Numbered from the stretch's first letter, positions 5,520-12,063 are shown. The stretch: DNA of 12,404 bases from Candidatus Woesearchaeota archaeon (GCA_018303045.1 JAGVYX010000007.1:1-12404); one strand, 5' to 3'. Program-made: numbers and translations. Notes: generated from the letters alone by a model not told the origin.

Positions 5520-6053
5520 TTAATCTTTAACCCAAAACTTGCTTTTCAAAAATAACGAGTTAGGCACGTACAACAAATCGCCATTTTCAGTTCTGATCTC
5601 CGTTTCCAGAAAGCCAATTCTCTCTACCCGGCCGCCAATTTCCCTGACGTTTACATGATGTCCTTCAATCATACGGCCTTTTCTCTGGAGTAAAACCCAA
5701 GCCACAAAATTGGGAATTACATCTTTTAAACCGACTATCGCCGTCAGTACGACTAACATTAAGACTGCTCCCAGAATTAAAATTAACACGATGGAAGTGA
5801 TGCCCAACTGTTCTAAAAAAAAGATCATGGTGACTAAATAAACCAAATACGATAAGATAGAACTGATCCAATGTTCCAAGTTGTAAGTTACTCCTACCCG
5901 GCTCATTATTTTATTCAGTTCGATTTCTTTTAAAATTCTGAATACCAGCTTTTTAACCAGCACGCCGAGAGCCAACCCAATAAGCAGAATTCCAATTCCA
6001 ACAGCAATCGTATAAAAATATTCCTGGGCTAATTTAAGGATCTTAACAGCCAT
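5520..6053 (-). CDS. Small MscS-family mechanosensitive channel
   Basis: This 177-aa membrane protein carries the minimal MscS core. Three hydrophobic segments are visible at about residues 13-34, 62-84 and 86-108. The third (pore-lining in MscS) is Gly/Ala-poor but runs into the usual GLKDVIPNFVAW turn. A beta domain follows with GRMIEGHHVNV, GRVERIGFLETEIRTENGD and the hallmark VPNS near 163-166. The large C-terminal alpha/beta vestibule of E. coli MscS is missing, as in several archaeal small channels. Family role: release of solutes on osmotic downshock. I prefer the ATG at 6053 because the TATA box is 26 bases away; an in-frame ATG at 6065 would add four residues. It is divergent from the GTPase gene. 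Confidence 0.85.
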   Translation of the reverse strand: MAVKILKLAQEYFYTIAVGIGILLIGLALGVLVKKLVFRILKEIELNKIMSRVGVTYNLEHWISSILSYLVYLVTMIFFLEQLGITSIVLILILGAVLMLVVLTAIVGLKDVIPNFVAWVLLQRKGRMIEGHHVNVREIGGRVERIGFLETEIRTENGDLLYVPNSLFLKSKFWVKD

Positions 6054-6074
6054 ATGATAACCCATAATTGAAGA

Positions 6075-6082
6075 TATTTAAA
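6075..6082 (-). promoter_or_regulatory. TATA box of the MscS-like gene
   Basis: On the minus strand TTTAAATA is centred at about 6079, 26 bases before the ATG at 6053. This favours a leaderless start at that codon over the ATG at 6065. Confidence 0.5.
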
Positions 6083-6133
6083 CATATCGGAGAAAAAAGG
6101 CTGGTTATTGCCAACAGAGGTACGAATTCAAAG

Positions 6134-6235
6134 AAGACTTAATAATCTAATTCAAATAAAAAGAGTTAAAAACTACTTCTTAAAAAGACTTAATAATCTA
6201 ATTTAAATAAAAAGAGTTAAAAACTACTTCTTAAA
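6134..6235. repeat. Tandem duplication, 2 x 51 bp, upstream of the Drg gene
   Basis: A 51-base unit starting AAGACTTAATAATCTAATT is repeated head to tail (6134-6184 and 6185-6235) with one C-to-T difference. It fills most of the divergent gap between the MscS gene and the GTPase gene. Each copy contains a TATA-like stretch (TTCAAATA at 6151-6158, TTTAAATA at 6202-6209). The single change improves the TATA match in the gene-proximal copy, so the Drg gene may have a doubled promoter. Confidence 0.92.
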
Positions 6236-6246
6236 TAATACCCTTA

Positions 6247-7347
6247 ATGGTTGATTATAATAAACAGATCAAGGATTTGCAGGATGAATTAAGGAAAACC
6301 AAGTATAATAAGGCTACGCAGGGCCACATCGGAATTGTTAAAGCTAAAATAGCCCAATTAAAGGAAAAGCAGGAATTAAGGTCCGTTAAAAAAACAGGCA
6401 AATCTGAACACGGTTATTCGGTAAGAAAATCTGGCGATGCCACGGTCTTGTTATTAGGCTTTCCCTCCACTGGAAAATCAACGCTGTTGAACACTTTAAC
6501 TGGGACTAGTTCGGAAGTGGCAGCTTATGCTTTTACTACCTTAACGGTAATCCCTGGAATGCTGGAATATAATCAAGCTAGTATCCAAATATTAGATGTT
6601 CCGGGAGTTGTTTCCGGAGCAGCTTCCGGCCGCGGCCGGGGAAAGGAAGTTCTAGCAGTGATCCAAAATGCCGACTTAGTATTGATGGTAATTGAAGTAA
6701 ACTATCCTGAGCATTATCCGGCCATTTTAAGAGAAGTATGGGAATCAGGAATCAGATTAAACAAAACCAGGCCGGAAGTGTTCATCAAAAAGAAAAGTTA
6801 TGGTGGAATTCAAATCGGCCGCACGGTAAAATTTGACCTTGATGATGATACCATTAAAAAAGTTCTCCGCGAATTTAAGATTGTCAGCGCTGATGTTTTA
6901 ATCAGAAGCCCCATTGATGTGGATGATTTGATTGACTGCATTGAAGGCAATAAAAAATATCTGCCGGCTATAACCTGCATCAGCAAAGCTGATATGGCAA
7001 CGGTATCGCAAGTTGATGAGATCAAAAGAAAAATTAATGCTGACATTGCCGTATCTGCGGAAATGAACCTGAACATTGAAACTTTAAAAGAGCTGATTTT
7101 TCAAAAATTGGATTTTATCAGAGTCTATATGAAAGAGCCTAAGAAGGAGGCGGATATGAAGGAGCCGATGATTATGAAGAGAAATTCTACCATCAAAGAT
7201 GTTTGCGAAAAAATGCATAAAGAGTTTGTTTCCAAATTCCGGTTTGCCCGCATTTGGGGCCCCTCCAGCAAATTTCCCGGGCAGCAATTTAGGCGAGTAG
7301 ATCATGTATTAATAGATGGGGATGTTTTAGAGATACATTTGAAGTGA
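6247..7347 (+). CDS. Drg/Rbg-family GTPase with TGS domain
   Basis: This 366-aa protein belongs to the developmentally regulated GTP-binding (Drg/Rbg) branch of the Obg superfamily, found in archaea and eukaryotes and linked to ribosomes. Residues 1-50 are a charged helical N-terminus with ATQGHIGIVKAKIAQL, a Drg hallmark. The G1 loop is GFPSTGKST at 71-79, G2 lies in YAFTTLTVIPG, G3 is DVPG followed by ASGRGRGKE, and G4 is SKAD in ITCISKADMA. The C-terminal ~80 residues form the TGS domain, ending in DHVLIDGDVLEIHLK. The length is normal. It appears monocistronic, with no Shine-Dalgarno sequence, behind the 51-bp duplicated promoter region. Confidence 0.93.
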   Translation: MVDYNKQIKDLQDELRKTKYNKATQGHIGIVKAKIAQLKEKQELRSVKKTGKSEHGYSVRKSGDATVLLLGFPSTGKSTLLNTLTGTSSEVAAYAFTTLTVIPGMLEYNQASIQILDVPGVVSGAASGRGRGKEVLAVIQNADLVLMVIEVNYPEHYPAILREVWESGIRLNKTRPEVFIKKKSYGGIQIGRTVKFDLDDDTIKKVLREFKIVSADVLIRSPIDVDDLIDCIEGNKKYLPAITCISKADMATVSQVDEIKRKINADIAVSAEMNLNIETLKELIFQKLDFIRVYMKEPKKEADMKEPMIMKRNSTIKDVCEKMHKEFVSKFRFARIWGPSSKFPGQQFRRVDHVLIDGDVLEIHLK

Positions 7348-7351
7348 ACTG

Positions 7352-7367
7352 CTATCTTTTTTGATAG
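7352..7367 (+). terminator. Possible terminator after the Drg gene
   Basis: CTATC (7352-7356) and GATAG (7363-7367) flank a run of six T residues, four bases after the Drg stop codon. Archaeal termination depends mainly on T runs, so the T tract rather than the small stem would matter. Confidence 0.35.
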
Positions 7368-7395
7368 GACGTTTGTCTTTAAATTCTCTCTAAAC

Positions 7396-7405
7396 TTTTA
7401 TAAAA
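7396..7405 (+). promoter_or_regulatory. TATA box of the asnB-dph6 fusion gene
   Basis: TTTTATAAAA is centred at about 7400, 26-27 bases before the ATG at 7427, so a leaderless transcript is predicted. Confidence 0.6.
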
Positions 7406-7426
7406 TACAGTTAAATATAGTTCCTA

Positions 7427-9484
7427 ATGTGCGGCATCATTGGAATAATCAATCATCTTCAGGCGGAACAGCAGGTTAAAACAGCTTTAGCTTTGTTAAA
7501 AAATCGCGGCCGGGAGGGGGCTAATTCTATGAAGATAAGCGACCAGTCCATTTTAGGACATACTCTTCATGCAGTGGTAAATAATATTCCTCAGCCCATT
7601 AAAAATAAAGGAATCTTAACAGCTAACTGCGAAATTTATAATTGGCTGGAACTAAATAAAAAATATGGTTTTAACGCTGGAAACGATGCAGAATTATTAC
7701 TGCAGTTTTTAGATCAATTTGGTTTAGAAAAGTTAGAAGAATTGGATGGCGTCTTCGCCTTTGCTTACTGCAATGAAAATAAATTAATGCTGGCTCGGGA
7801 TATTATCGGAGAAAAACCGCTCTGGTTTGCTCAACCCGGGAATAATCTTGCTTTTGCTTCGGAAAAAAAAGTTCTGAAAGTGTTAGATTATGTCAATATT
7901 CAAGAATTAAATCCCCGGCAGATTTTGATTTATGATCTAATTGGTAAAACTATTGAAATTAAGCCCAGAACTTTTTTTTCTTGCCTGCCGGAACATCAGC
8001 TAAGTTATGAAGAAATAAAACAACAAACAAAAAAATTGCTGTATCAAGCTATTAAAAAAAGAATCCCCGATCAGAAGTTGGGGTTGCTCTTTTCTGGAGG
8101 AATTGACTCCACTTTTATTGCTAAATATCTTAAGGATAACGGTTGCGATTTTACTTGTTATACAGCAATTCTGGATACGGGCGGCGCAGAGCCATCGGAT
8201 TTCATTTATGCTAAGAAAGCTGCTGAAGAATTGGGATTAAAATTAAAAATTAAAAAAATAAAACTGACAGAAATTCCCCTGTATTTAGAAAAATTAGTCC
8301 CCTTAATCGAAGATTCTAATGTGGTTAAAGTAGGGGTAGCCTTGCCCCTCTATTTAGCGTCTAAAATGGCTAAAGAGGACGGCTGCAAGGTTATTTTCTC
8401 CGGGTTAGGCAGCGAAGAAATTTTTGCCGGATACGAGCGGCATAAAAACTCTGCTAATGTTAATCAAGAATGCGTTTCCGGTTTGTTAAAAATGTATGAA
8501 CGCGATTTATACCGCGATGATGTGCTCACGATGGATAATCATTTAGAATTGCGGCTGCCTTTTCTGGATTTAAATTTAGTTGATTATGCTTTAAAAATTC
8601 CAGAGAAATACAAGATTAAAGAGGGCGCAGGCAAATTAATTCTACGGGAAATCGCCATCACTGAAGGAATTTCTGAAGAGTTAGCTTTTCGGAAGAAAAC
8701 TGCGGCTCAATATGGGTCCAAATTTGATTATGCGCTGGGAAAATTAGCCAAACAAAATAACTTTAATTCCAAATCTTCTTATTTAAAACAATTTTATTCC
8801 GCTCCTAATCTTAAATTGGGGGTATTATTTTCTTCAGGAAAAGATTCAACTTCGGCAGCTTACGTTATGAAACAGCAAAATTATGAGTTAACTTGCTTAA
8901 TTACTTTAAAGTCGAAAAATAATGCCTCTTACATGTTTCAAACTGCTGGAACTGAAATGGTAGAACTGCAAGCCCAAGCCCTGGGCGTTCCGTTAATTAT
9001 TCAGGAAACTGGCGGCGAGAAAGAACTGGAATTGCAGGATTTAAAAAAAGCTCTGGCTAAAGCTAAAGAGCGGTATCAGATTGACGGTGTTGTTTCCGGC
9101 GCATTATTTTCCACTTACCAGCGGGACAGGATTGAGAAAATTTGCGACCAGTTAGGGCTAAAGATCTTTACTCCACTATGGCATAAGCCGCAAGATCAGC
9201 ATTTGCAAGAAATAATCAACCATCAGTTTAAAGCTATTTTAACGGCTATTGCCGCTGAAGGCTTAGATGAATCCTGGCTGGGCCGGGAAATAGATTCAAA
9301 ATTTATTGAAGAGATAAAAACTAAAAAAGTTAATTATGCCGGCGAAGGCGGAGAATTTGAGTCATTGGTTTTAGATAGTCCATTATTTAAAAAAAAATTA
9401 AGCATTATTCGGTCTCGGAAAGAGATGGATTCTCCTCATTCAGGAAGATTAATAATTGAGAAAGCGATATTAAAAGAAAAATGA
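7427..9484 (+). CDS. Fusion of glutamine-dependent asparagine-synthetase-like protein and diphthine-ammonia ligase (Dph6)
   Basis: This 685-aa protein joins three catalytic modules. Residues 1 to about 190 are a class II glutamine amidotransferase with the N-terminal nucleophile Cys2 (MCGIIGII) and a RGREG motif. About 200-445 is an asparagine-synthetase PP-loop ATPase: FSGGIDS at 222-228, GLGSEEIFAGYERH and LELRLPFLD. From about 460 a second PP-loop, FSSGKDS at 468-474, opens a Dph6 (ATP_bind_4) domain containing GVVSGALFSTYQRDR, GLDESWLGR and GEGGEFESLVLDSP. Dph6 uses ATP and ammonia to amidate diphthine on elongation factor 2, the last step of diphthamide synthesis. Inference: the glutaminase may supply ammonia to Dph6, the AsnB site, or both. 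All key motifs look intact and there is no internal stop or frameshift. It overlaps ribL by ATGA. Confidence 0.9.
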   Translation: MCGIIGIINHLQAEQQVKTALALLKNRGREGANSMKISDQSILGHTLHAVVNNIPQPIKNKGILTANCEIYNWLELNKKYGFNAGNDAELLLQFLDQFGLEKLEELDGVFAFAYCNENKLMLARDIIGEKPLWFAQPGNNLAFASEKKVLKVLDYVNIQELNPRQILIYDLIGKTIEIKPRTFFSCLPEHQLSYEEIKQQTKKLLYQAIKKRIPDQKLGLLFSGGIDSTFIAKYLKDNGCDFTCYTAILDTGGAEPSDFIYAKKAAEELGLKLKIKKIKLTEIPLYLEKLVPLIEDSNVVKVGVALPLYLASKMAKEDGCKVIFSGLGSEEIFAGYERHKNSANVNQECVSGLLKMYERDLYRDDVLTMDNHLELRLPFLDLNLVDYALKIPEKYKIKEGAGKLILREIAITEGISEELAFRKKTAAQYGSKFDYALGKLAKQNNFNSKSSYLKQFYSAPNLKLGVLFSSGKDSTSAAYVMKQQNYELTCLITLKSKNNASYMFQTAGTEMVELQAQALGVPLIIQETGGEKELELQDLKKALAKAKERYQIDGVVSGALFSTYQRDRIEKICDQLGLKIFTPLWHKPQDQHLQEIINHQFKAILTAIAAEGLDESWLGREIDSKFIEEIKTKKVNYAGEGGEFESLVLDSPLFKKKLSIIRSRKEMDSPHSGRLIIEKAILKEK

Positions 9485-9942
9485 AACAATTAAGAAAAGG
9501 CTCGGAAATTTCTAAACCTTTTCCAAAAATAGTAATGTGCTTCGGCACTTTTGATTTATTGCACTTGGGTCATCTGTATTATCTTAAGCAGGCTAAGAAA
9601 CAGGGAGATTGTCTGGTAGTAGTTGTCGCCCGGGACAAAACCAAGCAATTACAAAAAAAACTTACTGTCTTCTCTGAAAAAGAGCGGTTGGAACTAATTC
9701 AAAGCTTGCGTTGGGTGGATAAAGCCGTATTAGGCCATCTAAAAGACCATTTTAAAATAATCCAAGAAATAAATCCTCTGGTTATTTGCTTGGGTTATGA
9801 TCATCCAATTTCTGAAACCAAATTAAAAGAAAAATTAGCTAGATTAGGGTTAAAACCAAAAATAATCAGAATTTCTTCTTATAAACCAAATCAGCAAAAA
9901 AGCTCTTTGCTTAAGGAACTGATATTAAAACATAACTTTTAA
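9481..9942 (+). CDS. ribL: FAD synthase (FMN adenylyltransferase), archaeal cytidylyltransferase type
   Basis: This 153-aa nucleotidyltransferase has the signature GTFDLLHLGHLYYL with HxGH at His28-His31, as in archaeal RibL and the glycerol-3-phosphate cytidylyltransferase family. A Rossmann-like core follows (DCLVVVVARDKT), then SEKERLELIQSLRWVD and a C-terminal RISSYKPNQQKSS loop that corresponds to the nucleotide-binding ISSTK region. RibL transfers AMP from ATP to FMN to form FAD. A related CTP-using cytidylyltransferase is the main alternative; the short length and lack of other domains favour RibL. Its ATG overlaps the TGA of the asnB-dph6 fusion (ATGA at 9481-9484), so the two are probably translationally coupled. 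The first 14 residues extend beyond the core fold and the true start could be slightly downstream. Confidence 0.87.
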   Translation: MKQLRKGSEISKPFPKIVMCFGTFDLLHLGHLYYLKQAKKQGDCLVVVVARDKTKQLQKKLTVFSEKERLELIQSLRWVDKAVLGHLKDHFKIIQEINPLVICLGYDHPISETKLKEKLARLGLKPKIIRISSYKPNQQKSSLLKELILKHNF

Positions 9943-9960
9943 ATAAAATCCTTTCTTTAA

Positions 9961-9971
9961 TGTTTAAAAAG
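9961..9971 (+). promoter_or_regulatory. TATA-like box of the lipoprotein-thioredoxin gene
   Basis: TGTTTAAAAAG is centred about 27 bases before the ATG at 9994, consistent with a leaderless transcript separate from the asnB-dph6/ribL unit. Confidence 0.45.
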
Positions 9972-9993
9972 AAGATAATGATTACAGATACTA

Positions 9994-10359
9994 ATGATTA
10001 AACAAAAGATGCTAATCGGAGTTTTGGTTATAAGCTTCATTATTGTTTCTGGCTGTTCTTCCGGCCCGCCCAATGAGATTAAGGCCCAATTTGCCAAGTG
10101 CCTTTCTGAAAAAGGCGTTACTATGTTTGGAGCTTATTGGTGTTCACACTGCCAGCAGCAAAAAAAAATGTTTGGCAAAGCTTGGGATGAAGTTAATTAT
10201 GTGGAATGTTCTTTGCCTGGTGGAAAAGCCCAAACAGAAATCTGCAAGCAGGCAGGTATACAATCTTATCCTACTTGGGAATTTGCTCCAGGAGATCGGT
10301 TATCTGGATCATTGTCGTTTGAACAGCTGGGCGCTAAAAGCGGCTGTGCTTTATCTTAA
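9994..10359 (+). CDS. Lipoprotein thioredoxin-fold protein (VKOR-associated Trx-like domain)
   Basis: This 121-aa exported protein starts with a signal peptide: basic MIKQK, a hydrophobic stretch to residue 19 and a lipobox-like VSGC with Cys21 as the predicted lipid-attached residue. The mature part is a thioredoxin fold with the active site YWCSHC (Cys50 and Cys53) and a cis-proline in SYPTWEF. The pattern FGAYWC-HCQQQKKMFG, then VECSLPGG and QTEICKQAGIQSYPTW closely follows the periplasmic Trx domain fused to bacterial and archaeal vitamin K epoxide reductase (VKOR) homologues. No VKOR domain is encoded here. Extra cysteines (36, near 73 and 84, and 118) might form structural disulfides. 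It converges with the membrane-protein gene 20 bases away. Likely role: disulfide formation or reduction outside the cytoplasm. Confidence 0.85.
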   Translation: MIKQKMLIGVLVISFIIVSGCSSGPPNEIKAQFAKCLSEKGVTMFGAYWCSHCQQQKKMFGKAWDEVNYVECSLPGGKAQTEICKQAGIQSYPTWEFAPGDRLSGSLSFEQLGAKSGCALS

Positions 10360-10379
10360 TAAAGAACGCAAAATTCTGT

Positions 10380-10895
10380 TTAGGCGGGGGAGTTTTTTGG
10401 TATAGGACAAGTTTGGGCAACAATTTTCTTGGCTAAAGAGTTTACAGCGGCTAACACAATAATTATTCCCAGTATTCCTATTTCTATTCCTTTAAATGGC
10501 AAAACGGCTAAAAGGCTGCTTAATCCCAGCAATCCTAATAATCCCAAAGCGCAGGAAGAACAAGCCGGAGCAATTACGCTGGCAATCACGCCGACTCCGC
10601 TGGCATAAATTCCATCTTTAATCTGTCTTCGCAGTAAAAAAATAGTCATGGAAACTAAAATACCTGTTAAAACGGAAATGATTACTAAAAAGATAATAGA
10701 ATAGATTGACATTGTCTCATGAAAGCCTAAAATGAGTGAAATAAATAAGTTTGGTGTTAATAAGGCTAAGCGAAAATTATGAAAAACGGCGTTAAAGGAA
10801 TAAATAGCTAGGGCTGAAAGAATAGAAATAAAATAATAATGTTGGTTCTCAGAATACACTTCCTGCAAGGCTTGTTTGATTAAACTAAGATCCAT
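10380..10895 (-). CDS. Unrecognised polytopic membrane protein with CxxC motif
   Basis: I do not recognise the family. The 171-aa product is very hydrophobic, with about five membrane segments (roughly 20-40, 48-58, 64-90, 98-133 broken by a hairpin, and 137-153) and short loops. The most distinctive feature is APACSSCALGLLGLLG with Cys112 and Cys115 at a proline-broken membrane segment, plus Cys163 near the C-terminus. Such a pair at a membrane boundary recalls the redox-active cysteines of VKOR/DsbB/CcdA-type electron-transfer proteins, but the other signatures of those families are not seen. It lies between a lipoprotein thioredoxin and a DsbA, hence a redox role is inferred. A TATA-like TTTTATTA near 10920-10927 (minus strand) is about 27 bases upstream. 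Confidence 0.7.
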   Translation of the reverse strand: MDLSLIKQALQEVYSENQHYYFISILSALAIYSFNAVFHNFRLALLTPNLFISLILGFHETMSIYSIIFLVIISVLTGILVSMTIFLLRRQIKDGIYASGVGVIASVIAPACSSCALGLLGLLGLSSLLAVLPFKGIEIGILGIIIVLAAVNSLAKKIVAQTCPIPKNSPA

Positions 10896-10997
10896 AGCTA
10901 TGATGAAAGGCTGAATGATTAATAAAAATTGTTATGGAGATTTTGTTAAATTCAAAAATATTGGTATAAAGTAAAGAAATTCCTAAAATCACCCATC

Positions 10998-11025
10998 CCC
11001 GCGGTGGGTATATGGCCCAAGCGGG
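10998..11025. other. GC-rich hairpin, candidate structured RNA
   Basis: CCCGC (10998-11002) pairs with GCGGG (11021-11025), and inside it TGGG (11005-11008) pairs with CCCA (11016-11019) around a seven-base loop. The stem is GC-rich in an otherwise AT-rich gap. It could be part of a small RNA, a leader structure of the membrane-protein mRNA or a fossil of a larger RNA. The strand is not known. Confidence 0.45.
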
Positions 11026-11055
11026 AATTAAAATAAGAAATTAAATAAAATTAAT

Positions 11056-11104
11056 TTATAGCTAGTGTGATTTATTTTCGTACAATTATTATCACTAGCT
11101 ATAA
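11056..11104. repeat. Perfect 12-bp inverted repeat after dsbA
   Basis: TTATAGCTAGTG (11056-11067) is perfectly complementary to CACTAGCTATAA (11093-11104) with a 25-base AT-rich spacer. It lies 37 bases beyond the dsbA stop, in the dsbA direction after T-rich tracts. A 3'-end structure of dsbA mRNA or a small inserted element are possible. Confidence 0.7.
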
Positions 11105-11141
11105 CTAAAAATGGCTAAAAAAGTACGATTATTTAGCATTT

Positions 11142-11897
11142 TTAATTCAATTCAGCGTCAATTACTTGCTGGAATACGGTGAAAGGCTGAGCGCCGCTAA
11201 CTAACTCGCCATTAATTAAAAATCCCGGCGTGCCCTGAATTCCGCTTTTTCCCCCGTCAGCCATGTCTTTCTGCACTTCTCCGGCTTTCTCACCAGAATC
11301 CAGACAGTTGTCAAATTTGGCTGAATTTAAGCTCAGCTCTTTGGCAAATTGCTTAAATGAGGCTACTCCACCCTGAACTCCTTTTTCAAACAGCAGATCA
11401 TGCATTTCCCAGAATTTTTCCTGGTCGGCAGCGCATTCTGAGGCTTCAGCAGCTTTCTGAGCCTGCGGATGGAAACTTAGCGGGAAATCTTTGTAAATTA
11501 ATTTAACTTTGCCGGTTTTGATGTATTGTTCTTCAATTTGCCCTAACGTTTCAGTGTAAAATCGTCCGCAGAAGGGACATTCAAAATCGCTCCATTCGAT
11601 AATGGTTACTGGAGCCTTTTTTTCTCCTTTAATGTGATCATCATTATTGATCAGCCCTTCAAAAGCCACTTTTGTTGGCTTAGTGGGAGTTGGTTGAGTG
11701 TCGCCAACGGTATCCACGACTGTTCCTCCAGTGGGATTTCCGTCTCTAAACGCAAAAAAAGCTAATACCGCAATCAATACTACGGTGGTAATCTTCCAAA
11801 AGTTATCTGACTTTAATTTTCCCGGAGCGCTGGGCGCTTTATTCACCTGAGAAGTTTGAACTGGCTCTTCTTTCCATTCGGTCTTCTGTTCTTCCAT
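11142..11897 (-). CDS. Membrane-anchored DsbA-family thiol-disulfide oxidoreductase
   Basis: This 251-aa protein has a short charged cytoplasmic N-terminus, a single membrane anchor at about residues 34-50, a Thr/Pro/Gly-rich linker (51-80) and an extracytoplasmic DsbA-like thioredoxin domain. The active site is FECPFC (Cys107 and Cys110), with SDF in front as in the DsbA/DsbG-like Thioredoxin_4 group. The helical insertion contains DFPLSFHPQAQKAAEASECA, and the cis-proline is Pro224 in GTPGFLING. Additional cysteines are near 155 and 198. The family introduces or isomerises disulfides in exported proteins. Its neighbours, a VKOR-type Trx lipoprotein and a CxxC membrane protein, suggest a local redox module. 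The start is fixed by a strong GGAGGG five bases before the ATG. Confidence 0.9.
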   Translation of the reverse strand: MEEQKTEWKEEPVQTSQVNKAPSAPGKLKSDNFWKITTVVLIAVLAFFAFRDGNPTGGTVVDTVGDTQPTPTKPTKVAFEGLINNDDHIKGEKKAPVTIIEWSDFECPFCGRFYTETLGQIEEQYIKTGKVKLIYKDFPLSFHPQAQKAAEASECAADQEKFWEMHDLLFEKGVQGGVASFKQFAKELSLNSAKFDNCLDSGEKAGEVQKDMADGGKSGIQGTPGFLINGELVSGAQPFTVFQQVIDAELN

Positions 11898-11902
11898 AAT
11901 AT

Positions 11903-11908
11903 CCCTCC
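11903..11908 (-). promoter_or_regulatory. Shine-Dalgarno sequence of dsbA
   Basis: On the minus strand GGAGGG ends five bases before the ATG at 11897. It is the clearest ribosome binding site in the window; most first genes here look leaderless. Confidence 0.75.
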
Positions 11909-11916
11909 AAATTATT

Positions 11917-11984
11917 AATAAGGCAATTACATAATAAGTACTATATAATAATTGTGATATCCTAAAAGATAATTAGGCCTTATT
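11917..11984. promoter_or_regulatory. Inverted repeat bracketing the dsbA TATA box
   Basis: AATAAGGC (11917-11924) is perfectly complementary to GCCTTATT (11977-11984), and the match continues with one indel into ATTAA. Between the arms lies the TATA-like TATTATATAG (minus strand, about 11940-11949), which predicts a start site near 11919 and a leader of about 22 bases carrying the Shine-Dalgarno sequence. The arms could be an operator or a cruciform; regulation is inference. Confidence 0.4.
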
Positions 11985-12011
11985 TAATCTTCATTTATAC
12001 CAAAGGACATA

Positions 12012-12063
12012 AATTAAAGATTGATAATTAAAGATCGATAGCATTTCAATCGATAGCATTTCA
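12012..12063. repeat. Two overlapping tandem duplications (2 x 14 and 2 x 15 bp)
   Basis: AATTAAAGATTGAT at 12012-12025 is repeated with one change at 12026-12039. Overlapping its end, ATCGATAGCATTTCA is repeated exactly at 12034-12048 and 12049-12063. The second copy runs into the stop codon of the methyltransferase gene (minus strand, 12061-12063). No other function is visible. Confidence 0.88.

Larger units (their letters stand above)
10896..11141. other. Structured gene-free region downstream of dsbA
   Basis: No coding frame is supported in these 246 bases. They hold the promoter region of the membrane-protein gene, a GC-rich hairpin (10998-11025), a 12-bp inverted repeat (11056-11104) and, on the minus strand just after the dsbA stop, T runs near 11106-11120 that could end dsbA transcription. 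Confidence 0.6.

Noticed and set aside
6134..6235. CRISPR array
   Set aside because: There are only two adjacent copies without spacers; this is a tandem duplication, and no cas genes are present.
10043..10405. Second plus-strand frame of 120 codons overlapping the lipoprotein gene
   Set aside because: It overlaps a convincing signal peptide and thioredoxin domain in another frame and has no recognisable motif.
9994..10895. A split VKOR (Trx domain plus membrane domain)
   Set aside because: The membrane protein is encoded on the opposite strand and shows only one CxxC; the loop cysteines and other VKOR signatures are not visible, so only a looser redox role is proposed.
10900..10918. C/D-box guide RNA (ATGATGA followed by CTGA)
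   Set aside because: The two boxes are only about four bases apart, too short for a guide, and no second box pair follows.
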